Origin: JBCCVH01 sp942492555
Lineage (GTDB): Bacteria > Bacteroidota > Bacteroidia > Cytophagales > Amoebophilaceae
Length of the DNA stretch: 64,000 bases
Direction: 5' to 3'
NCBI GenBank assembly: GCA_942492555.1
Contig: CALOEX010000003.1
Location: forward strand, 248,001 to 312,000
Positions 36,599 through 45,996 of this stretch are shown here, piece by piece. The notes under the pieces are model-generated. The model searched no databases and had not been told where the DNA came from. It saw only the letters and a program-made list of their open reading frames with translations. Position 1 is the first letter of the stretch; the number at the start of each line of letters is the position of its first letter. A program made the translations under genes and the position numbers.

Positions 36599-37951
36599 TT
36601 AGCTATCCCATACATAAAGCATAACAAAAACACATATGATTACAGGAAGCACTATGTATCTAATGTAGAAAGACCACAACCTATGTACTTTTTTGAAAAA
36701 AACAGAATGACGTGAAAGCTCTCTCACTACCATTTTATGTGTACCAAACCACCCTACAAACAAAGTTGTCAAAAAACCAGACAGCAACATAGCCACATTA
36801 CCCCATAAAAAATCCATAATATCATAAAATCCCCTTTTGCCCGAAAAAGATAAATTTGACAACCATGAACATCCTCCCTTTCCATACAGACTTGGCATAC
36901 TAAAAACCAAAGCCATAAAACTCACAAACAACGTTGCTTTTGTTTTCGATATACCCAAAGAACGACAAACTGCAAAACTTGTAACATCCAAAAGACTCAT
37001 GCAGGTAGTAAAACCCGCTATTGCTAAAAGAACCAAGTACATTCCCAAGAAAAAACGCCCATAAGCCATATTGTTAAAAATCGCAAAAAGCGTATTATAC
37101 ACAAGGCCCACCCCTTGAGAAGGATCTTGACCTGTAATAAACATAGCAGGAATGATAATAAAACCCGCCAACACTGCCACCATGGTATCCAATAACGCAA
37201 TATAACCAGCAACAGAAACTAAATTTGTCTTTTTAGTAGCATAGCTACCATATACTAGAAGTACAGCTTCCCCAATACATAGAGAGAAAAAAGCCTGAGA
37301 TAAAGCCACTAATAACGACTCTTTTTTCAACAAGGAAAAATCTGGAACACAATAATATGTAATACCCTCCCAGCTACCTGGCAATCTACATATACGTACC
37401 ACTAAAATACCCTGTATAATAAATAGCAATGGCATGACAATCATATTGAACTTTTCTACACCACTATTGAGACCCCGCAAAACAATAAAAGTTACTCCTA
37501 GATGAAACACAAGCAATAAAGGCAAAAGAGATATCGGTTCTGTTGTTACTGCTTCAAAAGAAATAAAACAATCAGATGATACATTTTTCAACATAAAAGA
37601 CAACGTCCAAGCACAACAAACAACATAGTAGCTCAAAATGCAAAAAGCCACCAATACACCTAGAACCCCTACATATTTCCACCATGTATGCTTATTTTTC
37701 TTAGCAATGCCAAAAGCATGAATAGGATCTGACTTTGTTGCTTTACCCAGAGACATCTCCACAAGCATAAGAGGAAATCCAAAAAGCAACACACACAACA
37801 AATATACCACCACAAACGCAGCACCGCCATTTTCAGCCACAAGCTGAGGAAATCGTTGTAGATTACCTAAACCCACAGAAGCACCTGCCACCGTCATCAC
37901 AAAACCAAACCTAGACCTCCATGTAGTTTTCTTTGATATTTTTGATACCAT
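36599..37951 (-). CDS. Sodium-dependent transporter, NSS (SNF) family
   Basis: 450 residues from the ATG at 37951 (MVSKISKKTTWRSRFGF); the frame opens 14 codons earlier. The N-terminal signature is classical: helix 1 GASVGLGNLQRFPQLVAENGGAAF, with the unwound Na+/substrate site, followed by 10-11 further helices. NSS proteins import amino acids or amines with Na+. The substrate cannot be told; amino acid uptake from the host would fit a reduced genome. Monocistronic. Confidence 0.92.
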   Translation of the reverse strand: MVSKISKKTTWRSRFGFVMTVAGASVGLGNLQRFPQLVAENGGAAFVVVYLLCVLLFGFPLMLVEMSLGKATKSDPIHAFGIAKKNKHTWWKYVGVLGVLVAFCILSYYVVCCAWTLSFMLKNVSSDCFISFEAVTTEPISLLPLLLVFHLGVTFIVLRGLNSGVEKFNMIVMPLLFIIQGILVVRICRLPGSWEGITYYCVPDFSLLKKESLLVALSQAFFSLCIGEAVLLVYGSYATKKTNLVSVAGYIALLDTMVAVLAGFIIIPAMFITGQDPSQGVGLVYNTLFAIFNNMAYGRFFLGMYLVLLAIAGFTTCMSLLDVTSFAVCRSLGISKTKATLFVSFMALVFSMPSLYGKGGCSWLSNLSFSGKRGFYDIMDFLWGNVAMLLSGFLTTLFVGWFGTHKMVVRELSRHSVFFKKVHRLWSFYIRYIVLPVIICVFVMLYVWDS

Positions 37952-38064
37952 AATAATCTTTCTTATCACTTTTAGGAAAAATTTTCTATACAACCCCCAG
38001 ATAGTATTACATAGTACGACGTATGCTACATGCTAAAAACATGTAGGAGAACACACAACGACTT

Positions 38065-38343
38065 TTATTTTACTAAAAGCTTATTCATATGGCGCGCCAA
38101 TTGTGATTTTTTACGGGCACTTTTATTCGCATGGATAATACCACTCTTAACAAGCTTATCAAGCATAGAAACAGCTTTGTTGAATTCTTTTGAAAGATGT
38201 TCTTTTGTCACCCCTTCTTTTCTTTCAGATGTTTTCAGAAGACCTTTGACAATTGTTTTTGTCGTTTTGTTTTGGTATTTATTCTTTTCTCTCTTTTTTT
38301 TGTTAGCGCGCACCCTTTTCAATGCAGATACAGTATTTGCCAT
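38065..38343 (-). CDS. rpsT: 30S ribosomal protein S20 (bS20)
   Basis: Binds 16S helices 9, 11 and 44. 92 residues, Lys/Arg-rich, starting MANTVSALKRVRANKKKREKN and ending with the family block GIIHANKSARKKSQLARHMN. It starts 2 bp after the S21-like stop codon, so the two form an operon. Confidence 0.97.
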   Translation of the reverse strand: MANTVSALKRVRANKKKREKNKYQNKTTKTIVKGLLKTSERKEGVTKEHLSKEFNKAVSMLDKLVKSGIIHANKSARKKSQLARHMNKLLVK

Positions 38344-38345
38344 GG

Positions 38346-38573
38346 TTATTTATTTTTTTTATAAGAAAGAAACATACCCAATGAACGTTTAAAAACTGTT
38401 GGATGAGCATATTTTTGTCGTAAAATTGCACGTTGAACCACTTCTCTTTTTTTGGCAGATTGTTTTTCAAAAACACGAGGATAATAGCGTTTGCGTAAAT
38501 CTCCCAGTCTCTTTACATATCTTCTTAAAAAGGCTTCTTGTGCCTCTTTATTTTTTGGAAATATTTCTATCAT
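38346..38573 (-). CDS. Divergent S21-like ribosomal protein (bS21 candidate)
   Basis: 75 residues from the ATG at 38573 (MIEIFPKNKEAQEAFLRRYV); the frame is open further upstream to 38723 but with no conserved content. The pattern I-E-hydrophobic at the start, the RRYVKRLGDLRKRYYPRVFEK helix and QSAKKREVVQRAI tail resemble bS21 (xxALRRYKRKxxxxGxLxExRxRxxYxKPSxKRR). Directly upstream of rpsT, a small-subunit gene. S21 touches the platform near the 16S 3' end, so a divergent copy is interesting beside the altered anti-SD. The assignment is not certain. Confidence 0.5.
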   Translation of the reverse strand: MIEIFPKNKEAQEAFLRRYVKRLGDLRKRYYPRVFEKQSAKKREVVQRAILRQKYAHPTVFKRSLGMFLSYKKNK

Positions 38574-38752
38574 AATAAAAACGTTATTTGCAATTAGGCG
38601 AATATAGCCTTTTATTCTGTAGTTTGTATAAAAAAGAAAAAAATAATCCTCTTGCATTTGAGCTTTATAAATGTACAATCCATACAATAACATGTTTGGA
38701 ATTCTCATTCTAAACATGTACATTGTATCCTATTCCTTATAATAAATTTATT

Positions 38753-39223
38753 ATGAAAAAAATTGGGTTTTACCTATTGTACATAGCTTTTTATTTTTGG
38801 GTAAATAATATGTACAGTACAGAAAACAACAATAATAACCCACCCCAGCTACAATTATCCCTAGAAACCTTTGGAGATAATGACGAAAAAAAAACTAACC
38901 AAACAGAGGAAGTTCTTGTTGTCGTATCTCTTCCAACAAAAAAATACAAAGCACTAACAGAATGCTACATATTCATCTATAATCAAAAAGAGTTTTTTCC
39001 TAGAGACCTCAAAAACCTTATTATGCAATACATCGGCAGAGAATTTCATATCCACAAAAAAAGTCTATGCCCCTTACAATGCATGAAAACCCTATCTCAA
39101 AACCGTCGATGTATATGCAAAACATGTTTTAAATTCTTTGGTTGTAGTGTATTGTTATTCCTTTTCATTAGCCCCTATGTGTTATTTCGTACAAAACCTG
39201 GCTATCCAGTACCAGGTATTTAA
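38753..39223 (+). CDS. Exported small protein with F-box-like motif and Cys cluster
   Basis: 156 residues from the ATG at 38753 (MKKIGFYLLYIAFYFWV), which begins a signal/anchor helix. A disordered Asn/Gln stretch follows. Residues about 80-95 read FFPRDLKNLIMQYIG, similar to the LPxDLxxLIxxYL core of F-box-like motifs seen in amoeba symbionts. A Cys-rich segment (CPLQC, CICKTC, about 109-130) could bind metal, and a C-terminal hydrophobic helix ends the protein. Host-directed role is speculative. Confidence 0.55.
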   Translation: MKKIGFYLLYIAFYFWVNNMYSTENNNNNPPQLQLSLETFGDNDEKKTNQTEEVLVVVSLPTKKYKALTECYIFIYNQKEFFPRDLKNLIMQYIGREFHIHKKSLCPLQCMKTLSQNRRCICKTCFKFFGCSVLLFLFISPYVLFRTKPGYPVPGI

Positions 39224-39411
39224 ACACCTTCTTCCAAAAACACATACATTGAAAAACAAAGAGATTTTAAAAAAGATTTTATCATAACTTTTTATTACAT
39301 TTGAGGACAAATTCGACTTTTCCCATAGAGAAATAACATCAAAAATCCAATGTACAGTTTTTTAAACACATGATTAACCCTTAAAAAGCCACAAATTTTT
39401 ATTACTATCCC

Positions 39412-40014
39412 ATGCACTACCAAGCAACTTTCCTCACCAGCACCACCCACCATGCTCAAATGCCTGTTGCCAACAAACCTCTCTATGCTTTAATGGGAAG
39501 ATCCAACGTAGGAAAATCCTCTTTAATCAACGCATTATTCAATAGAAAAAACCTTGCGAGAGTATCTTCAAACCCCGGAAAAACATCCACTATAAACTAT
39601 TTTCTCATCAATAAAAACTGGTGTGTCACAGATTTACCAGGATATGGTTGGGCAAGGCAAAGCAAAACCACAAAGTTAAAATGGGAGCATATGATACAAG
39701 GATTTATCACACACAACCCCTATATCCATTATGTCTTTTTATTAATAGATGCACGACACCCCCCACAAAAAAATGACCTATATGCACTACAGTGGCTATT
39801 AGAAAAAAAAGTTCCCGTTGCTCTCATCTTTACTAAAATAGACAAAGCAAAAAAAGTATACCAAAAACACTTACATGATTACCAGCATTACCTCCAGGAC
39901 AAAAAGGACATAATCCCCTGTTTTCCCACCTCTGCCAAAACAGGTTATGGATGCGAAAACATTTTAGCTTTTATTGAAGAAAACATCAGCAAATACCACA
40001 AAACGCAAACCTAG
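39412..40014 (+). CDS. engB: Ribosome-biogenesis GTPase EngB/YsxC
   Basis: GTPase needed for 50S assembly. 200 residues. G1 GRSNVGKSS (about 29-37), G2 GKTSTINYF, G3 DLPGYGWA, G4 TKIDKAKK and the G5 region TSAKTGYG are all present. It opens a same-strand run engB-tsaD-smpB with gaps of 27 and 41 bp. Confidence 0.97.
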   Translation: MHYQATFLTSTTHHAQMPVANKPLYALMGRSNVGKSSLINALFNRKNLARVSSNPGKTSTINYFLINKNWCVTDLPGYGWARQSKTTKLKWEHMIQGFITHNPYIHYVFLLIDARHPPQKNDLYALQWLLEKKVPVALIFTKIDKAKKVYQKHLHDYQHYLQDKKDIIPCFPTSAKTGYGCENILAFIEENISKYHKTQT

Positions 40015-40041
40015 ATTCAAAAATCCCATTAAATTGGCCCT

Positions 40042-41043
40042 ATGAACGATACCATTATACTAGGCATCGAATCATCTTGCGATGAAACTTCGGTAGCCAT
40101 CATGCAAGAACGTAGATTACTTGCACAAAAAACAACAACACAACTCATTCATGAACAATATGGAGGCGTTGTTCCAGAACTAGCTGCCCGTCAACATCAA
40201 GAAAACATCATACCTGTTTTAGAAGCTACACTACAAGCAACCCAGCGAACAATCAATGATATCAACCTTATTGCCGTTACCCAAGGACCTGGACTTTTAG
40301 GGTCTCTTTTAGTTGGTATCTCCTTTGCACATGGACTATCCAAAGCAAAAAACATCCCTTTAATAGGCATACACCACACCAAAGCACATCTCCTTGCCAA
40401 TTTTATTGAGCCACCATATCCAACCTTCCCTTTTTTAGGGCTTATCATCAGCGGAGGACACACACAGCTTGTACATGTAAAAAATCCAGTAGAAATGATA
40501 TTATTAGGAAGCACACTCGATGATGCCGTAGGAGAAGCCTTTGACAAAATAGCAAAAATGATGGGTTTCCCCTACCCAGGAGGCATATATATAGACAAAC
40601 ATGCACGACAAGGAAACCCAAAAAAATTCTCTTTTCCCAGAACAAAAGTAGCGGGTTTTGATTTTTCCTTTAGTGGTGTCAAAACATCCTTCCTCTATTT
40701 TTTACAGAAACAACAACAAGCAGACCCTTCTTTTTTAGAGCAATATCGAGATGATTTATGTGCTAGCATTCAAGAGACACTTATTGATATACTCATGCAA
40801 AAAGTAATATATGCAACAGAAAAACTTAAACTAAACACCATTGTTTTAGGAGGAGGAGTAGCATGCAACAGCGCATTAAGAAATCAGTTATACAATATAG
40901 CAAGCAAATACCACTGGCAAATACACCTGCCTGCCCCTATCTACTGTACCGATAACGCTGCCATGATTGCCATAGCGGGTTATTTTATGAAACAAACAAA
41001 AAAAAGCAACTCCATTATACCAAACCCCCGCATGGCCTTTTAA
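40042..41043 (+). CDS. tsaD: tRNA N6-threonylcarbamoyladenosine transferase subunit TsaD
   Basis: Transfers the threonylcarbamoyl group to A37 of ANN-decoding tRNAs, with TsaB and TsaE. 333 residues. Start ILGIESSCDETSVA, metal-binding HHTKAHLLANF (about 113-123), LIISGGHTQLV and the C-terminal YCTDNAAMIAIAG are the family hallmarks. Middle gene of engB-tsaD-smpB. Confidence 0.98.
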   Translation: MNDTIILGIESSCDETSVAIMQERRLLAQKTTTQLIHEQYGGVVPELAARQHQENIIPVLEATLQATQRTINDINLIAVTQGPGLLGSLLVGISFAHGLSKAKNIPLIGIHHTKAHLLANFIEPPYPTFPFLGLIISGGHTQLVHVKNPVEMILLGSTLDDAVGEAFDKIAKMMGFPYPGGIYIDKHARQGNPKKFSFPRTKVAGFDFSFSGVKTSFLYFLQKQQQADPSFLEQYRDDLCASIQETLIDILMQKVIYATEKLKLNTIVLGGGVACNSALRNQLYNIASKYHWQIHLPAPIYCTDNAAMIAIAGYFMKQTKKSNSIIPNPRMAF

Positions 41044-41084
41044 TCTAAAAGTCTATCTTTGTATCAGCAAAAACACAATTACAC

Positions 41085-41552
41085 ATGAATATAAAATCTC
41101 ACAACAGTGACCTCATTATAAATAAACAAGTGTCTTTTTCTTATAACATCTTAGAAAGATACACAGCCGGCATCGTTTTACACGGTGCTGAAGTAAAGTC
41201 ATTACGTTTACGCAACGCCAATTTAAAAGGATCCCACTGTTATTTCTACAACAATGAACTATGGCTAAGCGGAATGCACATAGGTCCTTATGCACCAGCT
41301 CCCCATTATAAACAATCCCCTACCCGATCTCGCAAAATGCTCTTAAAAAAACATGAACTACGCAAACTACAAAAGAAAAAAACAGAGAAAACACTTACAA
41401 TCATACCCATTCGTCTCTTTTTAAACAACAATAAAATCAAAGTAGAAATAGCACTTGCACAAGGTAAAAAAAAATATGACAAGCGAGCAACCATTAAAGA
41501 TCGTGATGTAAAACGCGCCATAGAAAGAAAGATGAAAAGCGAATATACATAA
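41085..41552 (+). CDS. smpB: SsrA-binding protein SmpB
   Basis: Partner of tmRNA in rescuing stalled ribosomes. 155 residues. Family blocks LERYTAGIVLHGAEVKSLR, the PHYKQSPTRSRKMLLKK-like turn and the basic C-terminal GKKKYDKRATIKDRDVKRAI. No tmRNA gene is seen in this window. Convergent with secDF. Confidence 0.97.
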   Translation: MNIKSHNSDLIINKQVSFSYNILERYTAGIVLHGAEVKSLRLRNANLKGSHCYFYNNELWLSGMHIGPYAPAPHYKQSPTRSRKMLLKKHELRKLQKKKTEKTLTIIPIRLFLNNNKIKVEIALAQGKKKYDKRATIKDRDVKRAIERKMKSEYT

Positions 41553-41616
41553 CCATAACCATTTTTATTTTTTCTTAAAAATCCGTACAAGATAGTAAAT
41601 ACCCAACACTGTTACA

Positions 41617-44511
41617 TCAAGCAACCATAGCTAGCATTTTGTGCTTACCCACTTTTTTCCTACCAAATTTTCTTTTGATAAACGTAATGGCATTGTTGAT
41701 GTCATACGCAAGAGGAGGAGCAAGAATAGAGGAAAGAGTACCCCAGAAAACACCTGCTAGCAATGCAAAAGAGAATGCTTGTAAGCCTATACCTCCTAAT
41801 AGCAACATGATGAGCAGTGGCAAAGCCGTAGAGAAAGACGTCATAAAAATACGCTCAAACGTTATTGCAAATGTTTTGTTAATATAAGGACCTATATTTT
41901 TCGTGTCTTTATCCGGAACTTGGTTGACAAGGCTAATAAAGAAAAGAATAGTATCGTTGATAGAATAACCAAAAATAGTAAGTAAGCAAATATAGAGTGT
42001 AAGGTCCATTTCAAAATGAAACCCAAATAGCTTTGCAAATCCTATAGAAGCAAAAATCGCCAAAATATCATGGGAAAGTGCAATTAAAGTAGCCAAAGAG
42101 AAACCAAAGTCGCCAAAAGTAGCAAAGATAAAAATAAGCATGCCCAGTAGAGCAAGTATAATAGCCAAAATAGATTTAGATTTCATAGCATTCGCCATAC
42201 TGCCCCCAATCGTAGATTTACTATCTACAATAAAACTATCTTTGGGTATGTTTTGCCCACCCTCCTTTCGCTCACTAGCTTCGGAAAAAGTCTTTCCTGT
42301 TATTTTATACAACAAGTCATAAATTTTCTTATGAAGTTCATCATTACTGGCTTGTTTTTCATTGGTAACAATACTAAAGCGATTACCTTGATTACTTCTG
42401 CCATTGATTGCATTGACTTGTATGCTACCTTGAAGTTCTTCTTTAAGCGCTTTTTCTAAATCACTAGCCGTAATATCCTTCCCATCATCAACTTTTTTAC
42501 TAGTATCAAAAGAGATACAATAGCGTGTACCCCCTGTAAAATCAGTACTGATATTCATACCATTATAAAATAGAAGACCCAGACCTGTCACCAAAAAGAA
42601 AAAGGAAAGCAGATAACCCCGTTTGCGTTTTCCTAAAAGGTCTATTTGTATATTTTGGAACAAATTGGTAAACCTAAAAGAGAAACTAACATGTCCCAGA
42701 GGACCTCTAAAAGCAAAAAACAAATCAAAAAAGAGTTGTACAAGCACAACGGCTGCAACAAATGAAGTAAAGAGTCCCAGGAGAAGCGTCTTTGAAAACT
42801 CTCGAATCGTAGGATTTTCACTACCGAAAAAAAACAATATCAAACCTGCTAAAAATGTGGTAACATTAGATCCCAAAAGCGATTTATAAGCATTTTTATA
42901 CCCTTCCCGGAGGGATTCTCGCGGACTTTTACCTGTTTTTAACGCTGCTCTTGCACCACTGAAAATAATAATATTAGCATCCACTGCCATACCTAGTGTC
43001 AATAAAAGCCCCGCTATGCCTGCAAGTGTCAAAGGAATACCAAACTGTGCCATAAATCCCAAAATGAAAACAATATTAAACACAAGTCCCGTATTAGCAT
43101 ACAAGCCACTCTTAGCATAATAAACACCCATTAACAAAAAAAGAAGGAGCAAAGCAATCCAAATAGAAAAAAATCCTTGGTTTCGTGCTTCTTGACCCAA
43201 AGAAGGACTAATGGTGTTATCCGCTATAATCTTAAGAGAAACAGGCATAGAACCAGATTGTAGTGTATCTGCAATCTTACGTGCTTCGCTAAAAGAAAAT
43301 CCTCCTGTAATAGAAAACTCCCCGCTTAGCTCCTGCGTTAATCTAGGAGTCATCAACACAGTATCATCGAGTGTTATAGCAAGAATAATAGGATTTGCTT
43401 CGCTTGGTTTCAGGCCATCAGGGGCATCTCCCGTAAATCTTTTGAAGTTTTCAGCACTTTCCTTATTCAGAGTAACATTTATTTTTGCATCACCTTTATT
43501 TTGTATTTTTTCTTCTGGAGAGAGTTTTTCTACTTTTGCCTTATCAATGTTATAGCCATTTTTACTATACACTGGATTTTTGTGGGTTTTTACAAAAATA
43601 AACATATACTTACCATTCTCCTCCGCATTTTTATAAAAGAAAATAGCTTGATTTTTGCTGAGGATTTTTTGGGCTACCTTTTTGATAGCATCTTTGTCTT
43701 TTGGACTGTAGTAATACCTTCCTTGATCCGTGTTAATGCTAGCCTCGGATTCTGATTCTTTTTTTAACTCTTTTTCCAATTTTTTGTATAATAAATCACT
43801 TTTTTCTTGGTTGGGGCATTCATGAAAATTTAATTTTCCCGGTATCAAAATCCACTCTTTAAGATCTTTTTCAGATTGCTGAAAGTCAGTCTGTATTTCC
43901 AAAGTATCTTCTCCTTTACTAATAGTAACATTTTCAGTATCTGTAGGTCTAAGACGTTTGCTAAGCGTTGCTTCACATTGTTCTAAACATGTTTTATACC
44001 GATTTTTAATCCACTCTTTAACATATGTATTACTGTCTGTTTTTTTAATGCTCGTAGCTTCAAAATAGTAGGCAAGTGTTTTTCCCTTACTTTCTAGTCT
44101 TTCTAAAAAAGTGTCTAAAAACGATTTTGTGTCATCTTTTTCAACAATTTCCTCAGTCTCATCAAGAGCTGTTTTAAAAGTGGTATTATCTGTTTTACCT
44201 ATGCTCTGTAAAAATTCCTTTTGTTTCATAGCAACTGTAATGATACGTCCTCCCTGCAAATCAGGACCAAACGCAAGAGATTTTTTTTCAATATCATGAT
44301 ACGTCCAATCGCCAAAAGGTGTAGAAAACACTGGATTTCCTTCTCCATACTCTTGCCCCAACGCTTTGTTGACATCTTCTAAGTTGTTATTGTTTTCTCT
44401 TTGCATATATGCTCCTTGTAAACTTTTTACTTTCCATGTGCAGAGAATGTTGAAAGAAAAGAAAACTACAACAATAAAAATGAGTGCAATGATTAATTTT
44501 CTAAATTTCAT
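41617..44511 (-). CDS. secDF: Protein translocase SecDF fusion
   Basis: 964 residues: SecD and SecF fused, as usual in Bacteroidetes. A first helix (5-24) is followed by a long periplasmic P1 region with the TGGFSFSEARKIADTLQSG loop (about 400-425). The SecD helices (about 445-620) include GMAVDANIIIFSG. The SecF half starts near 635, with STDFTGGTRY, the P4-like domain and helices with GYSINDTILFF. Uses the proton-motive force to complete export through SecYEG. yajC is not adjacent. Central for export of the WD40, TPR and pentapeptide proteins in this window. Confidence 0.97.
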   Translation of the reverse strand: MKFRKLIIALIFIVVVFFSFNILCTWKVKSLQGAYMQRENNNNLEDVNKALGQEYGEGNPVFSTPFGDWTYHDIEKKSLAFGPDLQGGRIITVAMKQKEFLQSIGKTDNTTFKTALDETEEIVEKDDTKSFLDTFLERLESKGKTLAYYFEATSIKKTDSNTYVKEWIKNRYKTCLEQCEATLSKRLRPTDTENVTISKGEDTLEIQTDFQQSEKDLKEWILIPGKLNFHECPNQEKSDLLYKKLEKELKKESESEASINTDQGRYYYSPKDKDAIKKVAQKILSKNQAIFFYKNAEENGKYMFIFVKTHKNPVYSKNGYNIDKAKVEKLSPEEKIQNKGDAKINVTLNKESAENFKRFTGDAPDGLKPSEANPIILAITLDDTVLMTPRLTQELSGEFSITGGFSFSEARKIADTLQSGSMPVSLKIIADNTISPSLGQEARNQGFFSIWIALLLLFLLMGVYYAKSGLYANTGLVFNIVFILGFMAQFGIPLTLAGIAGLLLTLGMAVDANIIIFSGARAALKTGKSPRESLREGYKNAYKSLLGSNVTTFLAGLILFFFGSENPTIREFSKTLLLGLFTSFVAAVVLVQLFFDLFFAFRGPLGHVSFSFRFTNLFQNIQIDLLGKRKRGYLLSFFFLVTGLGLLFYNGMNISTDFTGGTRYCISFDTSKKVDDGKDITASDLEKALKEELQGSIQVNAINGRSNQGNRFSIVTNEKQASNDELHKKIYDLLYKITGKTFSEASERKEGGQNIPKDSFIVDSKSTIGGSMANAMKSKSILAIILALLGMLIFIFATFGDFGFSLATLIALSHDILAIFASIGFAKLFGFHFEMDLTLYICLLTIFGYSINDTILFFISLVNQVPDKDTKNIGPYINKTFAITFERIFMTSFSTALPLLIMLLLGGIGLQAFSFALLAGVFWGTLSSILAPPLAYDINNAITFIKRKFGRKKVGKHKMLAMVA

Positions 44512-44741
44512 GAGGATGGCATTGAACGAACAATGATGTAAAGCTTTTTCTAATATGTATGTAATCTACAGCTAATATCACTGGTGTAAATATAGGGTAT
44601 GTTTGTGAATTTTTTATTAAATCCAAGGGTTTACATAGTTTTCTCCCCTATTTATCACCACTTTGCCCCTTCTACAAAACATTACTACCCTTAACAGCAA
44701 CCTCTTTTTAAAAAAATTCGCGATTTTCACTTTAAAAGTTT

Positions 44742-44749
44742 TATCTTGG
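44742..44749 (+). promoter_or_regulatory. Candidate -7 box of tRNA(CAT)-trmD
   Basis: TATCTTGG matches TAnnTTTG at all but one position, 9 bp before the tRNA 5' end. Confidence 0.4.
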
Positions 44750-44758
44750 GGTACTTAT

Positions 44759-44832
44759 GGCGAGGTAGCTCAGTTGGTTAGAGCGTTGGTCTCATAATCC
44801 AAAGGTCGAGGGTTCAAGTCCCTCTCTCGCTA
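44759..44832 (+). tRNA. tRNA with CAT anticodon (elongator Met, or Ile2)
   Basis: Acceptor GGCGAGG/TCTCGCT (G1 opposite T72, a wobble), D-stem GCTC/GAGC, anticodon loop CTCATAA (anticodon CAT) on stem TTGGT/TCCAA with a T-T at the top pair, T-arm GAGGG-TTCAAGT-CCCTC. The encoded bases after the discriminator A happen to be CCA. No three G-C pairs in the anticodon stem, so it is not the initiator. Elongator Met and lysidine-modified Ile2 cannot be separated by eye. Confidence 0.9.
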
Positions 44833-44851
44833 CCAAATACATCTTACCATT

Positions 44852-45532
44852 ATGAGGATTGATATTGTTACTTGTTGTCCTGATTTGTTGGTAAGTCCTT
44901 TTGCACATTCTATTATCAAAAGAGCCCTTGATAAAAACTTAGTAAAAATCCAAGTACATGACCTCCGTGATCATGGCATAGGCAAACATTGTCAAGTAGA
45001 TGATTACCCTTATGGAGGAGGAGGAGGTATGGTTTTGATGACTCCGCCTATTGTAGATTGCTTTGAGCAATTGCATAAAAAACATGATTATGATGAAGTT
45101 ATTTATCTATCTCCAGATGGAGAACTCTTTACACAATCCATAGCTAATGAGCTTTCCTTGAAAAAAAATTTACTGTTTTTAGCAGGACATTACAAAGGTG
45201 TAGACGAGCGAGTACGCACCCATTTTATAACCCGGGAAATTAGCATTGGCAACTATGTCCTTTCTGGAGGCGAACTAGCAGTAGCTGTCGTAGTAGACAG
45301 CATTGTTCGTTTGATTCCCCATGTGTTGTCCAATGAAATGTCTGCTTTATCCGATTCTTTTCAAGATGGATTGGTAGCACCACCTGTGTACACACGGCCT
45401 GCTGATTTTCGTGGTATGCAAGTACCTGATGTACTGCTTTCTGGGCATGCAGGAAAAATAGCGGAATGGCAATATGAACAGTCACTTTTGCGTACACAAG
45501 AACGTCGCCCCGATCTTTTGCCTGAAAATTAA
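44852..45532 (+). CDS. trmD: tRNA (guanine37-N1)-methyltransferase
   Basis: Methylates G37 next to the anticodon, preventing frameshifts. 226 residues. The trefoil-knot SAM site is visible: VDDYPYGGGGGMV (about 49), LAGHYKGVDERV (about 112), EISIGNYVLSGGELA (about 131) and the C-terminal PAxFRG-type block. It follows tRNA(CAT) by 20 bp and is followed 5 bp later by sufE. Confidence 0.97.
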   Translation: MRIDIVTCCPDLLVSPFAHSIIKRALDKNLVKIQVHDLRDHGIGKHCQVDDYPYGGGGGMVLMTPPIVDCFEQLHKKHDYDEVIYLSPDGELFTQSIANELSLKKNLLFLAGHYKGVDERVRTHFITREISIGNYVLSGGELAVAVVVDSIVRLIPHVLSNEMSALSDSFQDGLVAPPVYTRPADFRGMQVPDVLLSGHAGKIAEWQYEQSLLRTQERRPDLLPEN

Positions 45533-45537
45533 CGTTT

Positions 45538-45996
45538 ATGAAAATGACAATAATGTCTATACAACAAACAATTATAGAAGAAATGACAATGCTAAAAGGT
45601 CAATATGACGCAATGGTTGACTATATTATCGCAATTGGCAATGAAATACCACCACTTGATCCCCAAGAAAAAAAAGAGGAGAACCTAGTAGCAGATTGCC
45701 TGTCCCATGTATGGATTGTGCCTACCTATCACAATGATTCTCTTTCTTTACAGGGAGATAGTGACTCCATGGTCACCAAAGGGCTATTAGCACTATTACT
45801 CCGTGTTTTTTCCGAGCAGACCATAAATGACATTTTGCATAGCAACCTGTTTTTTATTGAGCAATTAGGTTTGCATAAAATATTGAGCATGAGACGCAAA
45901 GGAGGCATGCAAGCGATCATACAACATATTTACAATTTGGCAAAAACTTATAAAAAAATCAAAATAAACAAAAATGAACAAATTTGTGGTTTATAA
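45538..45996 (+). CDS. sufE: SufE-family cysteine desulfurase activator
   Basis: Accepts sulfur from SufS for Fe-S cluster assembly. 152 residues. The sulfur-accepting Cys is in VADCLSHVWI (about residue 54), matching the VxGCxSxVWL motif, followed by KGLLALLLRVFSEQT. ATG at 45538, five bases after trmD; an ATG at 45553 is possible. The 3' end overlaps the start of the WD40 gene (45974) by 23 bp. Confidence 0.92.
   Translation: MKMTIMSIQQTIIEEMTMLKGQYDAMVDYIIAIGNEIPPLDPQEKKEENLVADCLSHVWIVPTYHNDSLSLQGDSDSMVTKGLLALLLRVFSEQTINDILHSNLFFIEQLGLHKILSMRRKGGMQAIIQHIYNLAKTYKKIKINKNEQICGL

Noticed and set aside
44759..44832. Initiator tRNA-fMet
   Set aside because: The anticodon stem lacks the three consecutive G-C pairs; elongator Met or Ile2 is more likely.
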